DNA of 64,000 nt from the NCBI GenBank assembly GCA_019424695.1, contig JAHYZA010000009.1:181618-245617 (forward strand), written 5' to 3'. The translations under genes and the position numbers were made by a program. The DNA is from Oscillospiraceae bacterium (GTDB taxonomy: Bacteria; Bacillota; Clostridia; Oscillospirales; Ruminococcaceae). Below, piece by piece: positions 28,184 through 36,378 of the stretch. The notes under the pieces were generated by a model. The model made no database searches. It was not told where the DNA came from and worked only from the letters and a program-made list of their open reading frames with translations. Each line of letters opens with the position of its first letter. The stretch's first letter is position 1.

Positions 28184-28212
28184 TTGCAAAGCCTGCAGGA
28201 ATCCGCTATAAT
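28184..28212 (+). promoter_or_regulatory. sigma-A promoter of the zinc-ribbon gene
   Basis: TTGCAA at 28184-28189, 17-base spacer, TATAAT at 28207-28212; start codon 60 bases downstream. Confidence 0.8.
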
Positions 28213-28271
28213 AGGCGTAAAGAGCGCGGCGGAGCGAAAGCTGCGCACGTTTAGAGAAAGAGGTGTTTCCT

Positions 28272-28730
28272 ATGTTTGAACTGGATATTGAAATGCTGAA
28301 GGAACAGGGCCTGCAGCTGGTGGACACCGCCAAAAAGACGGCCCAGGATCTGGCAGATAAAGGTAAAAACCAATTGGATCTGATGAACCAGCAGGCGCGG
28401 CTGTCCAAGGCGCAGCGCCAGCTGGGGGCACTTGTGTACAGCCTGCATAAGGCAGGGGAGGAAAACCAGCCCCTGGTGGAAAAATATATCGAAGCCGTTG
28501 CCGAGGTGGAAAAATCCATCGAGGAGCTCAAGGCCAACATGAGCCCTGAAGAGTATATGGAAACCGAGGGCGAGGAGCCTGTGGAGGAAACCGCCGCGGA
28601 AGCCGAGGACGAGGAAGAAATCGAGGAAGTGCCTGTGCAGCTGCGCGGGGAGACCAAGATCTGTCCGGTCTGCAAGGCAGAGGTGGATGGCGACGCACTG
28701 TTCTGCAATCACTGCGGCGCGCAGCTGTAA
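28272..28730 (+). CDS. coiled-coil protein with C-terminal zinc ribbon
   Basis: 152-residue soluble protein. Residues 1-100 are predicted helical with many K, E, Q and L (coiled-coil-like), followed by a strongly acidic stretch (E-E-P-V-E-E-T...E-D-E-E-E-I-E-E) and a C-terminal zinc ribbon C-P-V-C...F-C-N-H-C-G-A-Q-L. Similar zinc-ribbon proteins occur across Clostridia without known function. ATG 28272 is chosen over the in-frame GTG at 28263 because AGAGG at 28258-28262 gives nine bases. It has its own promoter and forms a single-gene unit. Confidence 0.75.
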   Translation: MFELDIEMLKEQGLQLVDTAKKTAQDLADKGKNQLDLMNQQARLSKAQRQLGALVYSLHKAGEENQPLVEKYIEAVAEVEKSIEELKANMSPEEYMETEGEEPVEETAAEAEDEEEIEEVPVQLRGETKICPVCKAEVDGDALFCNHCGAQL

Positions 28731-28737
28731 AAACGAT

Positions 28738-28820
28738 GGCAGACGGCGCGGCTGAAATTGCCGTTGCTGCGTAAGAAAAAAGCTGTCTGCGGGCGGCGCT
28801 GCGGCTGCGGTGCCGCCCGC
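28738..28820 (+). terminator. nested hairpins after the zinc-ribbon gene, probable terminator
   Basis: GCAGACGGC (from 28738) can pair with GCTGTCTGC (28782-28790), and GCGGGCGGC (28789-28797) with GCCGCCCGC (28812-28820). No clear T tract follows, so a terminator role is uncertain. Confidence 0.4.
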
Positions 28821-28825
28821 AAGGC

Positions 28826-28853
28826 TTGACAAATTCCGGATTGGGAGTAAAAT
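28826..28853 (+). promoter_or_regulatory. sigma-A promoter of mazG
   Basis: TTGACA at 28826-28831, 16-base spacer, TAAAAT at 28848-28853, 38 bases before the mazG start. Confidence 0.75.
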
Positions 28854-28891
28854 ATTGCGTACTGCGCCTTGCGCAAGGGGCAAAAACACCT

Positions 28892-29566
28892 ATGAAATCA
28901 TTTCCTGAAAAAGAGATCTATACAGCCGATGACCTTTCGGCCATCATTGCCCTGCTGCGTGATCCTGAGCATGGCTGCCCGTGGGACAAAGTCCAGACCC
29001 ATCAATCCATCCGTATGAATTTCCTGGAGGAAGCGTACGAAGCAGTGGATGCCATCGATCTGCAGGACCCGGAACTGCTGTGTGAGGAATTGGGCGACGT
29101 GCTGATGCAGGTCGTATTCCATACCCGGATCGAGCAGGAAGCGGGACACTTCACCTGGCAGCAGGTCTGTGACGGTGTTTGCCGCAAACTGATCGAACGG
29201 CATCCCCATATTTTTGGCGGGGATACCAGCATAAAAGATTGGGATGCGCTCAAGAATAAGGAAAAGGGCCGCCTGACCATGGAGGACGATCTGGCCAGCG
29301 TGCCGAGGGCGCTTCCGGCGCTGATGCGTGCCGGCAAGCTGCAGAAGCGTGCCGCACGGTATGGCGTGGAAACGCCGGCGGATGCGCAAGTTGTGGCAGA
29401 GTGTGCTTTGGCGCTGCAGAAGGCATCGGACCCGGGCATGGCCGAACAGGCTGCGGGCGAGTTGCTGTTCGCTGCGGTGGCATTGGCACGGCAGGCGGGC
29501 GTGGACCCGGAGCAGGCGCTGCAAAAGCGCAATGCCGCATTTGAGGCGGCACCCGAATCCAACTGA
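28892..29566 (+). CDS. mazG: MazG nucleoside triphosphate pyrophosphohydrolase
   Basis: 224-residue NTP pyrophosphatase that hydrolyses noncanonical or excess NTPs. The MazG fold is seen in C-P-W-D-K-V-Q-T-H, the metal motif E-E-A-Y-E (EExxE) and E-E-L-G-D-V-L-M-Q (the ExxD pair). It is shorter than the two-domain E. coli MazG: one full domain plus a degenerate helical C-terminus, without the second EExxE. Start ATG 28892 is the first consistent with the promoter at 28826-28853. The position before hup and rqcP is conserved in Firmicutes. Confidence 0.93.
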   Translation: MKSFPEKEIYTADDLSAIIALLRDPEHGCPWDKVQTHQSIRMNFLEEAYEAVDAIDLQDPELLCEELGDVLMQVVFHTRIEQEAGHFTWQQVCDGVCRKLIERHPHIFGGDTSIKDWDALKNKEKGRLTMEDDLASVPRALPALMRAGKLQKRAARYGVETPADAQVVAECALALQKASDPGMAEQAAGELLFAAVALARQAGVDPEQALQKRNAAFEAAPESN

Positions 29567-29641
29567 GCTGAGAAGCAGGCATCTGGGGTGGGACACCCTG
29601 CAGCCGCTTTTAGCAGATAAATTACTTTGGAGGTACAAACC

Positions 29642-29914
29642 ATGACGAAAGTTGAATTGATCGCCGCTGTTGCGAACGAAGCCAACCTGACCAAGAAGGA
29701 CGCCGAGCAGGCTGTCAACACCGCTCTCAATGCCATTACCGAGGCTCTGAAGAACGGCGATAAGGTTACCCTGGTGGGCTTTGGCACGTTCGAGGTCCGT
29801 GAGCGTCCGGCCCGCAAAGGCCGCAACCCCCAGACCGGCGCCGAGATCACCATCGAGGCGTCCAAGCTGCCCGCTTTCAAGGCCGGCAAGGCTCTGAAGG
29901 ACGCTGTGCAGTAA
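29642..29914 (+). CDS. hup: DNA-binding protein HU
   Basis: 90-residue histone-like protein, the standard HU length. It has the dimer core G-F-G-T-F and the DNA-clasping arm containing R-K-G-R-N-P-Q-T-G with the intercalating Pro. ATG 29642 follows TTGGAGGTACAAACC. The transcript ends at a hairpin 20 bases after the stop, before rqcP. HU is normally the most abundant nucleoid protein, in line with the strong ribosome site here. Confidence 0.97.
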   Translation: MTKVELIAAVANEANLTKKDAEQAVNTALNAITEALKNGDKVTLVGFGTFEVRERPARKGRNPQTGAEITIEASKLPAFKAGKALKDAVQ

Positions 29915-29931
29915 GAACTTGTACCTTTGCT

Positions 29932-29963
29932 TGCCCCGTCGCCGTTGGCGATGGGGTATTTTT
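29932..29963 (+). terminator. terminator after hup
   Basis: CCCCGTCGCC (29934-29943), loop GTT, GGCGATGGGG (29947-29956), one mismatch, followed by TATTTTT. It may be leaky and let some reads into rqcP. Confidence 0.75.
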
Positions 29964-29977
29964 CGTAGGAGGAATCT

Positions 29978-30229
29978 ATGCGTTTAGACAAATATCTGAA
30001 AGTAAGCCGTCTGATCAAGCGCCGCACGCTGGCCAACGAAGTGGCGGACGCGGGGCGTGTGCTCGTAAATGACAAACCGGCCAAGGCCAGCTATGCGGTC
30101 AAGGTGGGGGATGTCATTGAAATCACCTTCGGCAATCGTCCCATCAAGGTGCGCGTTCTCTCCACCGAGGAACCCAAGGGCAAGGATGTAGCCCGTGAAT
30201 TGTTTGAAGTGGTGGATTTGCAGTCATAA
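29978..30229 (+). CDS. rqcP: RqcP (YabO/Hsp15-like S4-domain protein)
   Basis: 83-residue S4-domain RNA-binding protein. It starts R-L-D-K-Y-L-K-V-S-R-L-I-K-R-R, the S4 signature, and ends in a strand with E-L-F-E-V-V-D. In Bacillus RqcP (YabO) works with RqcH in ribosome-associated quality control, binding stalled 50S subunits during Ala-tail synthesis. ATG 29978 follows TAGGAGGAATCT. The order mazG-hup-rqcP-yabP-yabQ-divIC-yabR is the classical Bacillus yab cluster, kept here almost intact. Confidence 0.92.
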   Translation: MRLDKYLKVSRLIKRRTLANEVADAGRVLVNDKPAKASYAVKVGDVIEITFGNRPIKVRVLSTEEPKGKDVARELFEVVDLQS

Positions 30230-30291
30230 TTTTTTGCCTTGCCGCATATTGTATGGATGTAGACCCAATTGCGGAGGAGGGGACAACCGCC

Positions 30292-30606
30292 ATGCCGGAA
30301 CTCAAAAATGAAGCGGCCCGAACCAGAACCGGTGCTGTGGAAACGCAGCCCCGCAGCCACAGCCTGGCGCTGAAAGACCGCCGCCACCTGGCGGTGACCG
30401 GAGTAAGCCGGATCATCAGCTGTGATGAGTCGGCTGCTGTACTGGAGACCCCGCTGGGCAATTTGACCATCGGCGGTCAGGAACTGCAGGTCAGCGAATT
30501 GTCGGTCCAAAGCGGGCAGGTGCAGCTTTCCGGAAAAATTGAGTACATGCAATATGCCGAAAACCGGCAGTCAAACGGCGGTCTGCTGGCCCGCCTCTTC
30601 CGCTGA
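30292..30606 (+). CDS. yabP: sporulation protein YabP
   Basis: 104-residue YabP-family protein. The C-terminal half carries the typical strand-rich region V-T-G-V-S-R-I-I-S-C-D-E and the S-G-K-I-E-Y segment. In Bacillus yabP is under sporulation control and is needed, with yabQ, for normal cortex formation. ATG 30292 is used because GGAGGAGGGG ends about 10 bases upstream; an earlier ATG at 30253 lacks a site. The stop TGA is one base before the yabQ start. Confidence 0.85.
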   Translation: MPELKNEAARTRTGAVETQPRSHSLALKDRRHLAVTGVSRIISCDESAAVLETPLGNLTIGGQELQVSELSVQSGQVQLSGKIEYMQYAENRQSNGGLLARLFR

Positions 30607-30607
30607 G

Positions 30608-31087
30608 ATGGCGGCGTCACCGGCCGCTGCGGCGGTGTTGTCGGATTTTTTTTGGTGCCTGGGGCTGGGATGCCTGCTGGGGATCGGACGGCAAACATTG
30701 GGACTGGTTCTGGGGGATGGCCCGGTGCGCTGCTTTTTCTGGGATATTCTGACCTTTGCTGCTGCCGCTGTGCTGGTCTGCGGCTTTTCGGCGGGGGTCA
30801 GTGCCAGCGGTCTGGCCCGGTGGTATATGGCAGGTGGCGTGCTGGTGGGGCTGCTGGCGTGGTATGCTACCATCGGACCCGCCATCCGTCGGGGGCTGCG
30901 GGGATTGCTGGAAATCATGTTGTGGCCGCTGCGCATGCTGGCGTTCCGGTGCGTCAGGCCGCTGGGCCGGGCACTGAAACGGAAAGTACAGCGATATCTG
31001 CCGCACCCTATCGAGAAAAAAGCGGGAAAAAAGCCAAAAAACGGAAAAAAGCAGTTGCAAAAGCCGTCGAAAATATTATATAATTAA
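30608..31087 (+). CDS. yabQ: spore cortex biosynthesis protein YabQ
   Basis: 159-residue membrane protein with about four helices in the first 100 residues and a long basic C-terminal tail (K-K-A-G-K-K-P-K-N-G-K-K). Position next to yabP and before divIC, plus the membrane layout, identify YabQ, required for cortex synthesis in Bacillus; the sequence itself is divergent. The start ATG 30608 nearly abuts yabP. The 3' end contains the promoter for divIC. Confidence 0.78.
   Translation: MAASPAAAAVLSDFFWCLGLGCLLGIGRQTLGLVLGDGPVRCFFWDILTFAAAAVLVCGFSAGVSASGLARWYMAGGVLVGLLAWYATIGPAIRRGLRGLLEIMLWPLRMLAFRCVRPLGRALKRKVQRYLPHPIEKKAGKKPKNGKKQLQKPSKILYN
31055..31084 (+). promoter_or_regulatory. promoter of divIC inside the end of yabQ
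   Basis: TTGCAA at 31055-31060, 18-base spacer, TATAAT at 31079-31084. It would let the vegetative gene divIC be expressed independently of the sporulation genes upstream. Confidence 0.7.
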
Positions 31088-31157
31088 CCATACGTAGTGC
31101 TGTGCGCCGTATACGCACCCAACCGCGCGATTTTTAAGGAAGGGGGGCATCCCGATT

Positions 31158-31442
31158 ATGCATAAGCGTCATGGGCTGCTCCCGCGGTGGCTGTTGGTCG
31201 CGGCCTTTTTGGCTCTTTGCGGGTACCTGTTCGTCAGCCTGATCCATTATCAGGTGTCGATCGGCTCCAAACAGCAGGAATTGCTCAGCGTCCAAAGCCA
31301 GCTCAGCAATCAGCTGACGGAAAACGCGGAACTTTCCAATACACTGGACCAGGGCGACGATGCCATCATCGAGCGCTATGCCCGTGAACAGGGCTACGCC
31401 AAGCCCAACGAGCGTGTCTTTGTGGATATCAGCGGAAAATAA
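31158..31442 (+). CDS. divIC: septum formation initiator DivIC/FtsB family protein
   Basis: 94-residue single-pass membrane protein. The short basic cytoplasmic N-terminus is followed by one helix (about residues 11-28) and an extracytoplasmic coiled coil (V-Q-S-Q-L-S-N-Q-L and following), then the conserved tail Y-A-R-E-Q-G-Y-A-K-P-N-E. This matches the FtsB/DivIC family, which joins FtsL and DivIB in the divisome. ATG 31158 follows AAGGAAGGGGGG at long spacing. It is the usual neighbour of yabQ and the S1-domain gene. Confidence 0.88.
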   Translation: MHKRHGLLPRWLLVAAFLALCGYLFVSLIHYQVSIGSKQQELLSVQSQLSNQLTENAELSNTLDQGDDAIIERYAREQGYAKPNERVFVDISGK

Positions 31443-31524
31443 GTGCGAACATACAGTTTCAGCGGGGGCGCTTTGCGGCAACCCCTCTGCATAAATCAAT
31501 CCAAAGAAAAAGGGGTATTCTAGT

Positions 31525-31986
31525 TTGGCATTACAAGTTGGGGATATTGTCGAGGGCAAGGTAACCGGAATCAAGCCGTTCGGCGCGTTCGTCTCTCTGC
31601 CGGAGGGCAAGACCGGTCTTGTCCACATTTCCGAGGTTTCCTACGAGTTCGTGCAGGATCTTTCGGCTGTGCTCGAGGACGGGCAGACGGTTTCGGTCAA
31701 GGTGCTTTCCATTGCGCCCGATGGCAAGATCGCGCTGTCCATCAAGCGTACGCAGCCCGCGCCGGAGCGCGGCGCCCGCCCGCAGCAGGGTGGTGCCCGG
31801 CCCGCACACCGTCCCAAGCGTGAGGATAAGCCCCGCGTCTGGCAGCCCAAGCCGGCTGCCCCGCAGGGCGAGATGAGTTTTGAGGACATGATGGCTCGCT
31901 ATAAATCCCGCAGCGAAGAAAAAATTGCCGACCTCAAGCGCGTGACGGAAAACCATCGTGGTGGTTATTCCCGCCGCCGCGGCTAA
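31525..31986 (+). CDS. S1-domain RNA-binding protein (YabR-like)
   Basis: 153-residue protein with one S1 domain in residues 1-75 (V-G-D-I-V-E-G-K-V-T-G-I-K-P-F-G-A-F-V). A Pro/Arg/Gln-rich linker and a conserved C-terminal segment M-S-F-E-D-M-M-A-R-Y-K follow, ending in a basic tail. This matches YabR-type S1 proteins beside divIC; one S1 repeat suggests a ribosome- or RNA-linked accessory role. Translation starts at TTG 31525 after AAAAAGGGG; no ATG is available. Confidence 0.85.
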   Translation: MALQVGDIVEGKVTGIKPFGAFVSLPEGKTGLVHISEVSYEFVQDLSAVLEDGQTVSVKVLSIAPDGKIALSIKRTQPAPERGARPQQGGARPAHRPKREDKPRVWQPKPAAPQGEMSFEDMMARYKSRSEEKIADLKRVTENHRGGYSRRRG

Positions 31987-32012
31987 AGCGGCACACAACC
32001 ATTTCCGAAACA

Positions 32013-32060
32013 CAGCTCTACCCTGACGGCATTTTTACCGCCGGGGTTAGAGCTTTTTTG
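32013..32060 (+). terminator. terminator after the S1-domain gene
   Basis: AGCTCTA-CCC pairs with GGGGTTAGAGCT around an inner GGC/GCC helix, followed by TTTTTTG. Strong. Confidence 0.85.
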
Positions 32061-32086
32061 CAAAAATTCAAAACGAAAGGAATGCT

Positions 32087-33217
32087 ATGCCCACATTGTA
32101 TACCTTGGTTGCTCCCTGCTTTTTCGGCACCGAATCCACCCTGCATTTTGAAATCAATCGCCTTGGCGCCCAAAATATCCAGGTCACCGACGGGCGCATC
32201 GCGTTTCAGGGCGGCGCGGACCTGATTGCGGCGGCCAACCTGAATCTGCGTACCGCGGAGCGTGTGCTTGTACAGCTCGCATCCTATAAGGCAACGACCT
32301 TCGACGAGTTGTTTGATGGCTGCTATCACATTCCCTGGGAAGAACTGCTTCCGGCGGATGCGGCGTTCCCGGTCAAAGGGTCCAGCCTGTCCAGTCAGCT
32401 TTCCAGCGTGCCGGCCTGCCAGAGCATTGTCAAAAAGGCCATTGTCAAGCGCCTTATGGCCGGGCACCGGACAGGCACACTGCCGGAGACCGGTAATGTC
32501 TATAAGGTCCGTTTTGCACTGCGCAAAAATGTGGTGGAAATTTATCTGGATACTTCCGGTGACGGCCTGCACAAACGCGGCTACCGTAAAAACGCCACGC
32601 TGGCGCCCATCAAGGAGACCCTAGCCGCCGCGATCGCCGACCTGGGCCGTGTGCGTCGGGACAGCCTGGTGCAGGACCCCTTCTGCGGCTCCGGTACCTT
32701 GGTGATCGAAGCGGCGCAGAAAGCCCTGAATCTGGCCCCGGGCCTGCGCCGTCGGTTTGCCGCGGAACATTTTGACTTTGTCCCGGCGGAGGTCTGGGCC
32801 GAACAGCGCCAGAAAGCGTTGGCGGAGGTGCGCCGGGACGCCGCCTTTGAGGGTATCGGCTATGATATTGACCCGGCGGCGGTGGCACTGGCCAACGCCA
32901 ATGCCAAACTGGCCGGGGTAGGGGACCGCTGCCGGTTTGAAGTGGCGGATGTCAAGGATTTTACTCCGGACCGCAATGCCACGGTGCTGACCAATCCGCC
33001 TTACGGCGAACGTCTGGGCGACAGTTCCGAGGCGGCTTCCCTGGCCCGTACATTGGGACAGGTGTGGCAGCGGAACCCGGCCCAGGGGTTATATGCCATC
33101 ACGGCGGATGCGGATTTTGAGCAGCATTTCGGGAAGAAGGCGGCGCGTCGCCGTAAAATTTACAACGGCATGATTCCCTGCCAGCTGTATATGTACTACG
33201 AGCAGCCCAAGAGGTAA
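32087..33217 (+). CDS. class I SAM-dependent rRNA methyltransferase, RlmL N-domain type
   Basis: 376-residue protein with an N-terminal THUMP domain (residues about 50-160) and a Rossmann methyltransferase domain. Motifs: D-P-F-C-G-S-G-T-L (SAM loop), G-Y-D-I-D-P, and T-N-P-P-Y-G-E-R-L (catalytic N-P-P-Y of N6/N2-modifying enzymes). By family it resembles the RlmL/RlmK N-terminal half, which makes m2G2445 in 23S rRNA of E. coli; Firmicute members are typically single-domain as here. Start ATG 32087. Followed by the NYN gene after 5 bases. Confidence 0.9.
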   Translation: MPTLYTLVAPCFFGTESTLHFEINRLGAQNIQVTDGRIAFQGGADLIAAANLNLRTAERVLVQLASYKATTFDELFDGCYHIPWEELLPADAAFPVKGSSLSSQLSSVPACQSIVKKAIVKRLMAGHRTGTLPETGNVYKVRFALRKNVVEIYLDTSGDGLHKRGYRKNATLAPIKETLAAAIADLGRVRRDSLVQDPFCGSGTLVIEAAQKALNLAPGLRRRFAAEHFDFVPAEVWAEQRQKALAEVRRDAAFEGIGYDIDPAAVALANANAKLAGVGDRCRFEVADVKDFTPDRNATVLTNPPYGERLGDSSEAASLARTLGQVWQRNPAQGLYAITADADFEQHFGKKAARRRKIYNGMIPCQLYMYYEQPKR

Positions 33218-33222
33218 CGAGC

Positions 33223-34047
33223 ATGGAAGATTTGAAACTGGCCATCCTGATCGACGCCGATAATATCTCACCCAAGTATGTCAAGGTGATCCTGGACGAG
33301 GCGGCGTCCTTCGGGGTGGCGGCCTGCAAGCGTATCTATGGCGACTGGTCCGATGCACGACTGAAAAGCTGGAAAGATGCCTTGTTGAACAACTCCATCA
33401 TTCCGATCCAGCAATACAGTTATACCACCGGCAAGAATGCTACCGATTCGGCCATGATCATCGACGCGATGGATCTGCTCTATGGCGGCAATCTGGATGG
33501 ATTCTGCATCGTCTCTTCGGACAGTGACTTTACCCGCCTGGCAGCCCGCCTGCGGGAGGCCGGCAAACTGGTCATCGGTATGGGTGAAAGCAAAGCCCTG
33601 GGCCCTTTTGTCAAGGCATGCGACCAGTTCAAATACCTTGATCTGATTCTGGACCACGGTGAGCCGGAGACGACAGACCCGGCGGCTCCCGCAGCGGAAA
33701 CCGACGCGCGGGCCAACGCCGGCGATGATACGGCCATCAACCGGGAATCCATCGAGCGCATTGTACATGGTCTCATCGGAGAGATGGACGATGGCACCGG
33801 CTGGGTCCGTACCTCCCGGGTAGGCGATCAGCTGATCAAACGGTACCCGGACTTTGACGTGCGAAACTTCGGTTCCAAGAGCCTGAACAAGTTCCTGGCA
33901 TCGCTGCCGGAGATGGAGGTAGAGGAACGGATTCTCTCCAACGGCAACCCGATTCAGTTCGTACGAATCCGCCCGGCTCCCAAAAAGCCGGCGGCCCGAC
34001 GCCCGGCTACGAAAAAAGCTCCCCGGCGCACCAGCAAAAAGAAATAA
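33223..34047 (+). CDS. NYN-domain putative ribonuclease with OST-HTH/LOTUS domain
   Basis: 274-residue protein. Residues 1-140 form a NYN/PIN-like domain: I-D-A-D-N near the start, D-S-A-M-I-I-D-A-M, and S-S-D-S-D-F-T, a set of acidic residues expected to bind metal. Residues about 175-245 are an OST-HTH (LOTUS) domain, and the tail is highly basic (A-A-R-R-P-A-T-K-K-A). Such LabA-like NYN plus LOTUS proteins are common in bacteria; RNase activity is inferred. It is the last gene of the unit, ending at a strong terminator. Confidence 0.85.
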   Translation: MEDLKLAILIDADNISPKYVKVILDEAASFGVAACKRIYGDWSDARLKSWKDALLNNSIIPIQQYSYTTGKNATDSAMIIDAMDLLYGGNLDGFCIVSSDSDFTRLAARLREAGKLVIGMGESKALGPFVKACDQFKYLDLILDHGEPETTDPAAPAAETDARANAGDDTAINRESIERIVHGLIGEMDDGTGWVRTSRVGDQLIKRYPDFDVRNFGSKSLNKFLASLPEMEVEERILSNGNPIQFVRIRPAPKKPAARRPATKKAPRRTSKKK

Positions 34048-34048
34048 C

Positions 34049-34085
34049 AAACGCGCAGCCATCTTGGCTGCGCGTTTGTGTTTGT
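34049..34085. terminator. bidirectional terminator between NYN gene and SDR gene
   Basis: AAACGCGCAGCCA (34049-34061), loop TCT, TGGCTGCGCGTTT (34065-34077): a perfect 13-bp stem with T-rich flanks on both strands. Confidence 0.9.
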
Positions 34086-34088
34086 ATT

Positions 34089-34829
34089 TCAGATGACCAG
34101 ACCGCCGTTCTGACCTATGACCTGCCCGGTGATGTAACCGGAGGCTTCATCCGCCAGAAAAACCAGGGTCCGGGCAATTTCCTGGGGAGTGCCCAAACGG
34201 CCTACCGGCGTGTCCTCGGCCAATACGGCCCGGTCCTCGTCGGAAAAACCTGCCATCATGTCGGTGTCGATGACACCCGGCGCCACCACGTTGACGGTGA
34301 TCCCGCTGGGACCTTCCTCCTTGGCCAGCGCCTTGCCGAGGCCGATCAGTCCGGCTTTGGCCGCGCTGTAAGCAACCTCACAGCTACCGCCGGTCTGGCC
34401 CCACATGCTGCTGACCAGCAGGATGCGCCCGTATTTGCGATGGATCATGCCGGGCAGGGCTGCGCGGCATGCGTAAAAGGCGCCGTCCAGATCCACCGAC
34501 ATGATATGCCGCCAGTCCTCGTCGGTGGTGTCGGTAAACAGTTTTTGCTGGGCAATACCGGCGTTGCAGACCAGCACCTGCAAGCCGCCCAGTTCCTGTT
34601 CCGCCCGGCGTACGGCGTTGGCTACCTGAACGGCATCGCCGGCATCGGCCCGCAACGCCAAGAACTGACTGTCCGGCGCGATCTTTTGCGCCTGCTCCAG
34701 CACCTGCTCGGCGGCCTTGCCGTGGTTGTTCCAGGTAAAAGCAACGTGGTATCCGGCAGCGGCAAAAGCCAGCACAGCGGCGGCACCAATGCCGCGGCTG
34801 CCGCCGGTGATCAGTACACTTTGTTTCAT
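34089..34829 (-). CDS. SDR family oxidoreductase (FabG-like)
   Basis: 246-residue short-chain dehydrogenase/reductase with G-G-S-R-G-I-G (residues 9-15), N-A-G, the catalytic Ser in L-L-V-S-S-M-W-G and Y-S-A-A-K. The C-terminus I-T-G-Q-V-I-G-Q-N-G-G matches 3-oxoacyl-ACP reductase-type SDRs. Outside a fab cluster the true substrate is unclear. It begins one base after the tadA stop codon, so the two are translationally linked, in an operon CPBP-tadA-SDR. Confidence 0.85.
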   Translation of the reverse strand: MKQSVLITGGSRGIGAAAVLAFAAAGYHVAFTWNNHGKAAEQVLEQAQKIAPDSQFLALRADAGDAVQVANAVRRAEQELGGLQVLVCNAGIAQQKLFTDTTDEDWRHIMSVDLDGAFYACRAALPGMIHRKYGRILLVSSMWGQTGGSCEVAYSAAKAGLIGLGKALAKEEGPSGITVNVVAPGVIDTDMMAGFSDEDRAVLAEDTPVGRLGTPQEIARTLVFLADEASGYITGQVIGQNGGLVI

Positions 34830-34830
34830 G

Positions 34831-35292
34831 TCATTTCTTCTTTCGTTTTTCGCGCAGCATCACAAAGAAATCCTGCAGCAGTGCCTGTGCCTCTTCCTGC
34901 AACAGCCCCTGTTCGATCACAGGATGGTGGTTGAACGGCAGGGCAAACAAGTCAGTCAGGCTCCCGCAGCAACCGGCTTTCGGGTCCCGGGCCCCGTATA
35001 CCACCCGGCGCAGCCGACTGTTGATGATAGCGCCGCTGCACATCGGACAAGGCTCCAGAGTCACGAACAGCTCACATTGCCACAACCGCCAGCCGCCCAG
35101 GGCTTTGCAGGCGGCATCAATGGCCATCAGTTCGGCGTGGTAGGTGGCGTTTTTGCCACTTTCCCGCAGGTTGTGGGCCCGGGCAATGATCTCGCCGTCC
35201 TTGGCAATGACGGCCCCGACCGGGACTTCCCCCAGAGCGGCGGCAATGCGCGCCTCTTCCAGCGCAGCCTGCATCAGTTGTTCATCGGTCAT
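34831..35292 (-). CDS. tadA: tRNA adenosine(34) deaminase TadA
   Basis: 153-residue zinc deaminase that converts A34 of tRNA-Arg(ACG) to inosine. Zinc ligands are in H52-A-E54 and P-C82-P-M-C85; E54 is the proton shuttle. Length is usual for bacterial TadA. It lies between the CPBP gene (12 bases upstream) and the SDR gene (1 base downstream). Deamination of A34 in tRNA-Arg is normally essential in bacteria. Confidence 0.95.
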   Translation of the reverse strand: MTDEQLMQAALEEARIAAALGEVPVGAVIAKDGEIIARAHNLRESGKNATYHAELMAIDAACKALGGWRLWQCELFVTLEPCPMCSGAIINSRLRRVVYGARDPKAGCCGSLTDLFALPFNHHPVIEQGLLQEEAQALLQDFFVMLREKRKKK

Positions 35293-35304
35293 TGTGTAAC
35301 CCTT

Positions 35305-36216
35305 TCAATGGCTCAGAAAGACGGTGTAGACCAGCAGGAACAGCACCGTTATCAGATAGGCGGGACTTGTGAAAACATCCAGAACGTCCACACCGGGGCG
35401 CAGCCCGGCGGAAAAGCGGAACCCTTGCTGGCGGGCATGGTAAACCAGCCAAAGCCCGAACAGCGGGAAGAACAGAAGCACAAACAGTTCTACAGCAAAG
35501 GAAACATTGTTGGGCGCGTAGAACCGCAGATACAAACTGAGAAAAGCCAGGCAATTGTTGGTGAAGTGCAGCAGAATACCGGGCAGGATGCTGCCGGAAC
35601 GTTCCGCCAGCCACCCGAGAAAGACACCGCAGACCAGCGCGGTGAGCCCCTGGACAGGGTCCAGATGGAGCAGGGCAAACAGCAGGGCAGGGCCGAAGAT
35701 GGCGACCGCACTGCCGCAGGGGCGCATAAGCCCCTGCAGGGCGCCCCGGAAAAACACTTCTTCCACGATAGCCGGCATCACACACAGAACAAGAAACTGC
35801 ACAAACAGTTCCAATCCGCCGCTGGGCAGAATACTCGTCGTTGTTTCAATGCCCAGCCAGGTGGTCAGCAGGGCGCCGGCCAGGTTGGCGGCGTTGGCCA
35901 GTCCCAGAAACACCGGCAGGCAGAACCCGGGACTCCAGGGCGCAGGCAGTACAATGCGAAGATCCCGGGGTTCCAGCCGGGTCAGGCGCAGCATACACCA
36001 CAGCGGAATGGCGATGGCCCCGATCCCGATAAACAGCTGCAACAGTCCGATGGTGACATCCGCGATACCGACGGGCTTGCTCAGGCTTGCCCCGGGCTGC
36101 AGCAGACCCAGCAGACTGCTGACCCCCGCATACAGCAAGGAACGTACCAATAAATAAAACAGCGCGGCAATTGCACACCAGCTGGCGGCACCGCGCACTC
36201 CGCGTGATTTTGCCAT
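35305..36216 (-). CDS. CPBP family intramembrane glutamic protease
   Basis: 303-residue protein with about eight hydrophobic helices. The Abi/CPBP domain is shown by V-E-E-V-F-F-R-G (EExxxR motif), the conserved His in A-L-L-H-L-D, and H-F-T-N-N. Substrates of bacterial CPBP proteases are usually unknown; some process prenylated or membrane peptides. First gene of a minus operon with tadA and the SDR gene, whose likely promoter (36385-36413) lies about 170 bases upstream, beyond a terminator-like structure. Confidence 0.85.
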   Translation of the reverse strand: MAKSRGVRGAASWCAIAALFYLLVRSLLYAGVSSLLGLLQPGASLSKPVGIADVTIGLLQLFIGIGAIAIPLWCMLRLTRLEPRDLRIVLPAPWSPGFCLPVFLGLANAANLAGALLTTWLGIETTTSILPSGGLELFVQFLVLCVMPAIVEEVFFRGALQGLMRPCGSAVAIFGPALLFALLHLDPVQGLTALVCGVFLGWLAERSGSILPGILLHFTNNCLAFLSLYLRFYAPNNVSFAVELFVLLFFPLFGLWLVYHARQQGFRFSAGLRPGVDVLDVFTSPAYLITVLFLLVYTVFLSH

Positions 36217-36281
36217 TCCCTCATCCCTTACACAAACACATTTCTTATATTATCATATCACACCGGTGGGTTTGGCGCAAT

Positions 36282-36378
36282 AAAAAAAGACCCAACCGGT
36301 GTGCGGGCCGGTAAGGTCGTGGAGGGAGAGAGGAGCCAATGCGGTTTCTGCAATGTGCGTTGCAGGCATTGACTTTCT
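36282..36378 (-). ncRNA. candidate small RNA or attenuator between CPBP operon promoter and gene
   Basis: On the minus strand a TTTACT-17-TATGAT promoter is followed about 60 bases later by the stem GACCTTACCGG (36318-36308) / CCGGTTGGGTC (36299-36289), with one mismatch and one G-U, then seven T (36288-36282). This is a complete Rho-independent terminator giving an RNA of about 97 bases, starting near 36378. The RNA contains a CU-rich stretch (minus strand of 36325-36337, CTCCTCTCTCCCT) complementary to ribosome binding sites. Alternatively it is a read-through attenuator for the CPBP operon. Confidence 0.5.

Noticed and set aside
29567..29641. T-box-like GGGTGG sequence before hup
   Set aside because: Only a short GGGTG/CACCC hairpin; no specifier loop or antiterminator, and HU is not an amino-acid gene.
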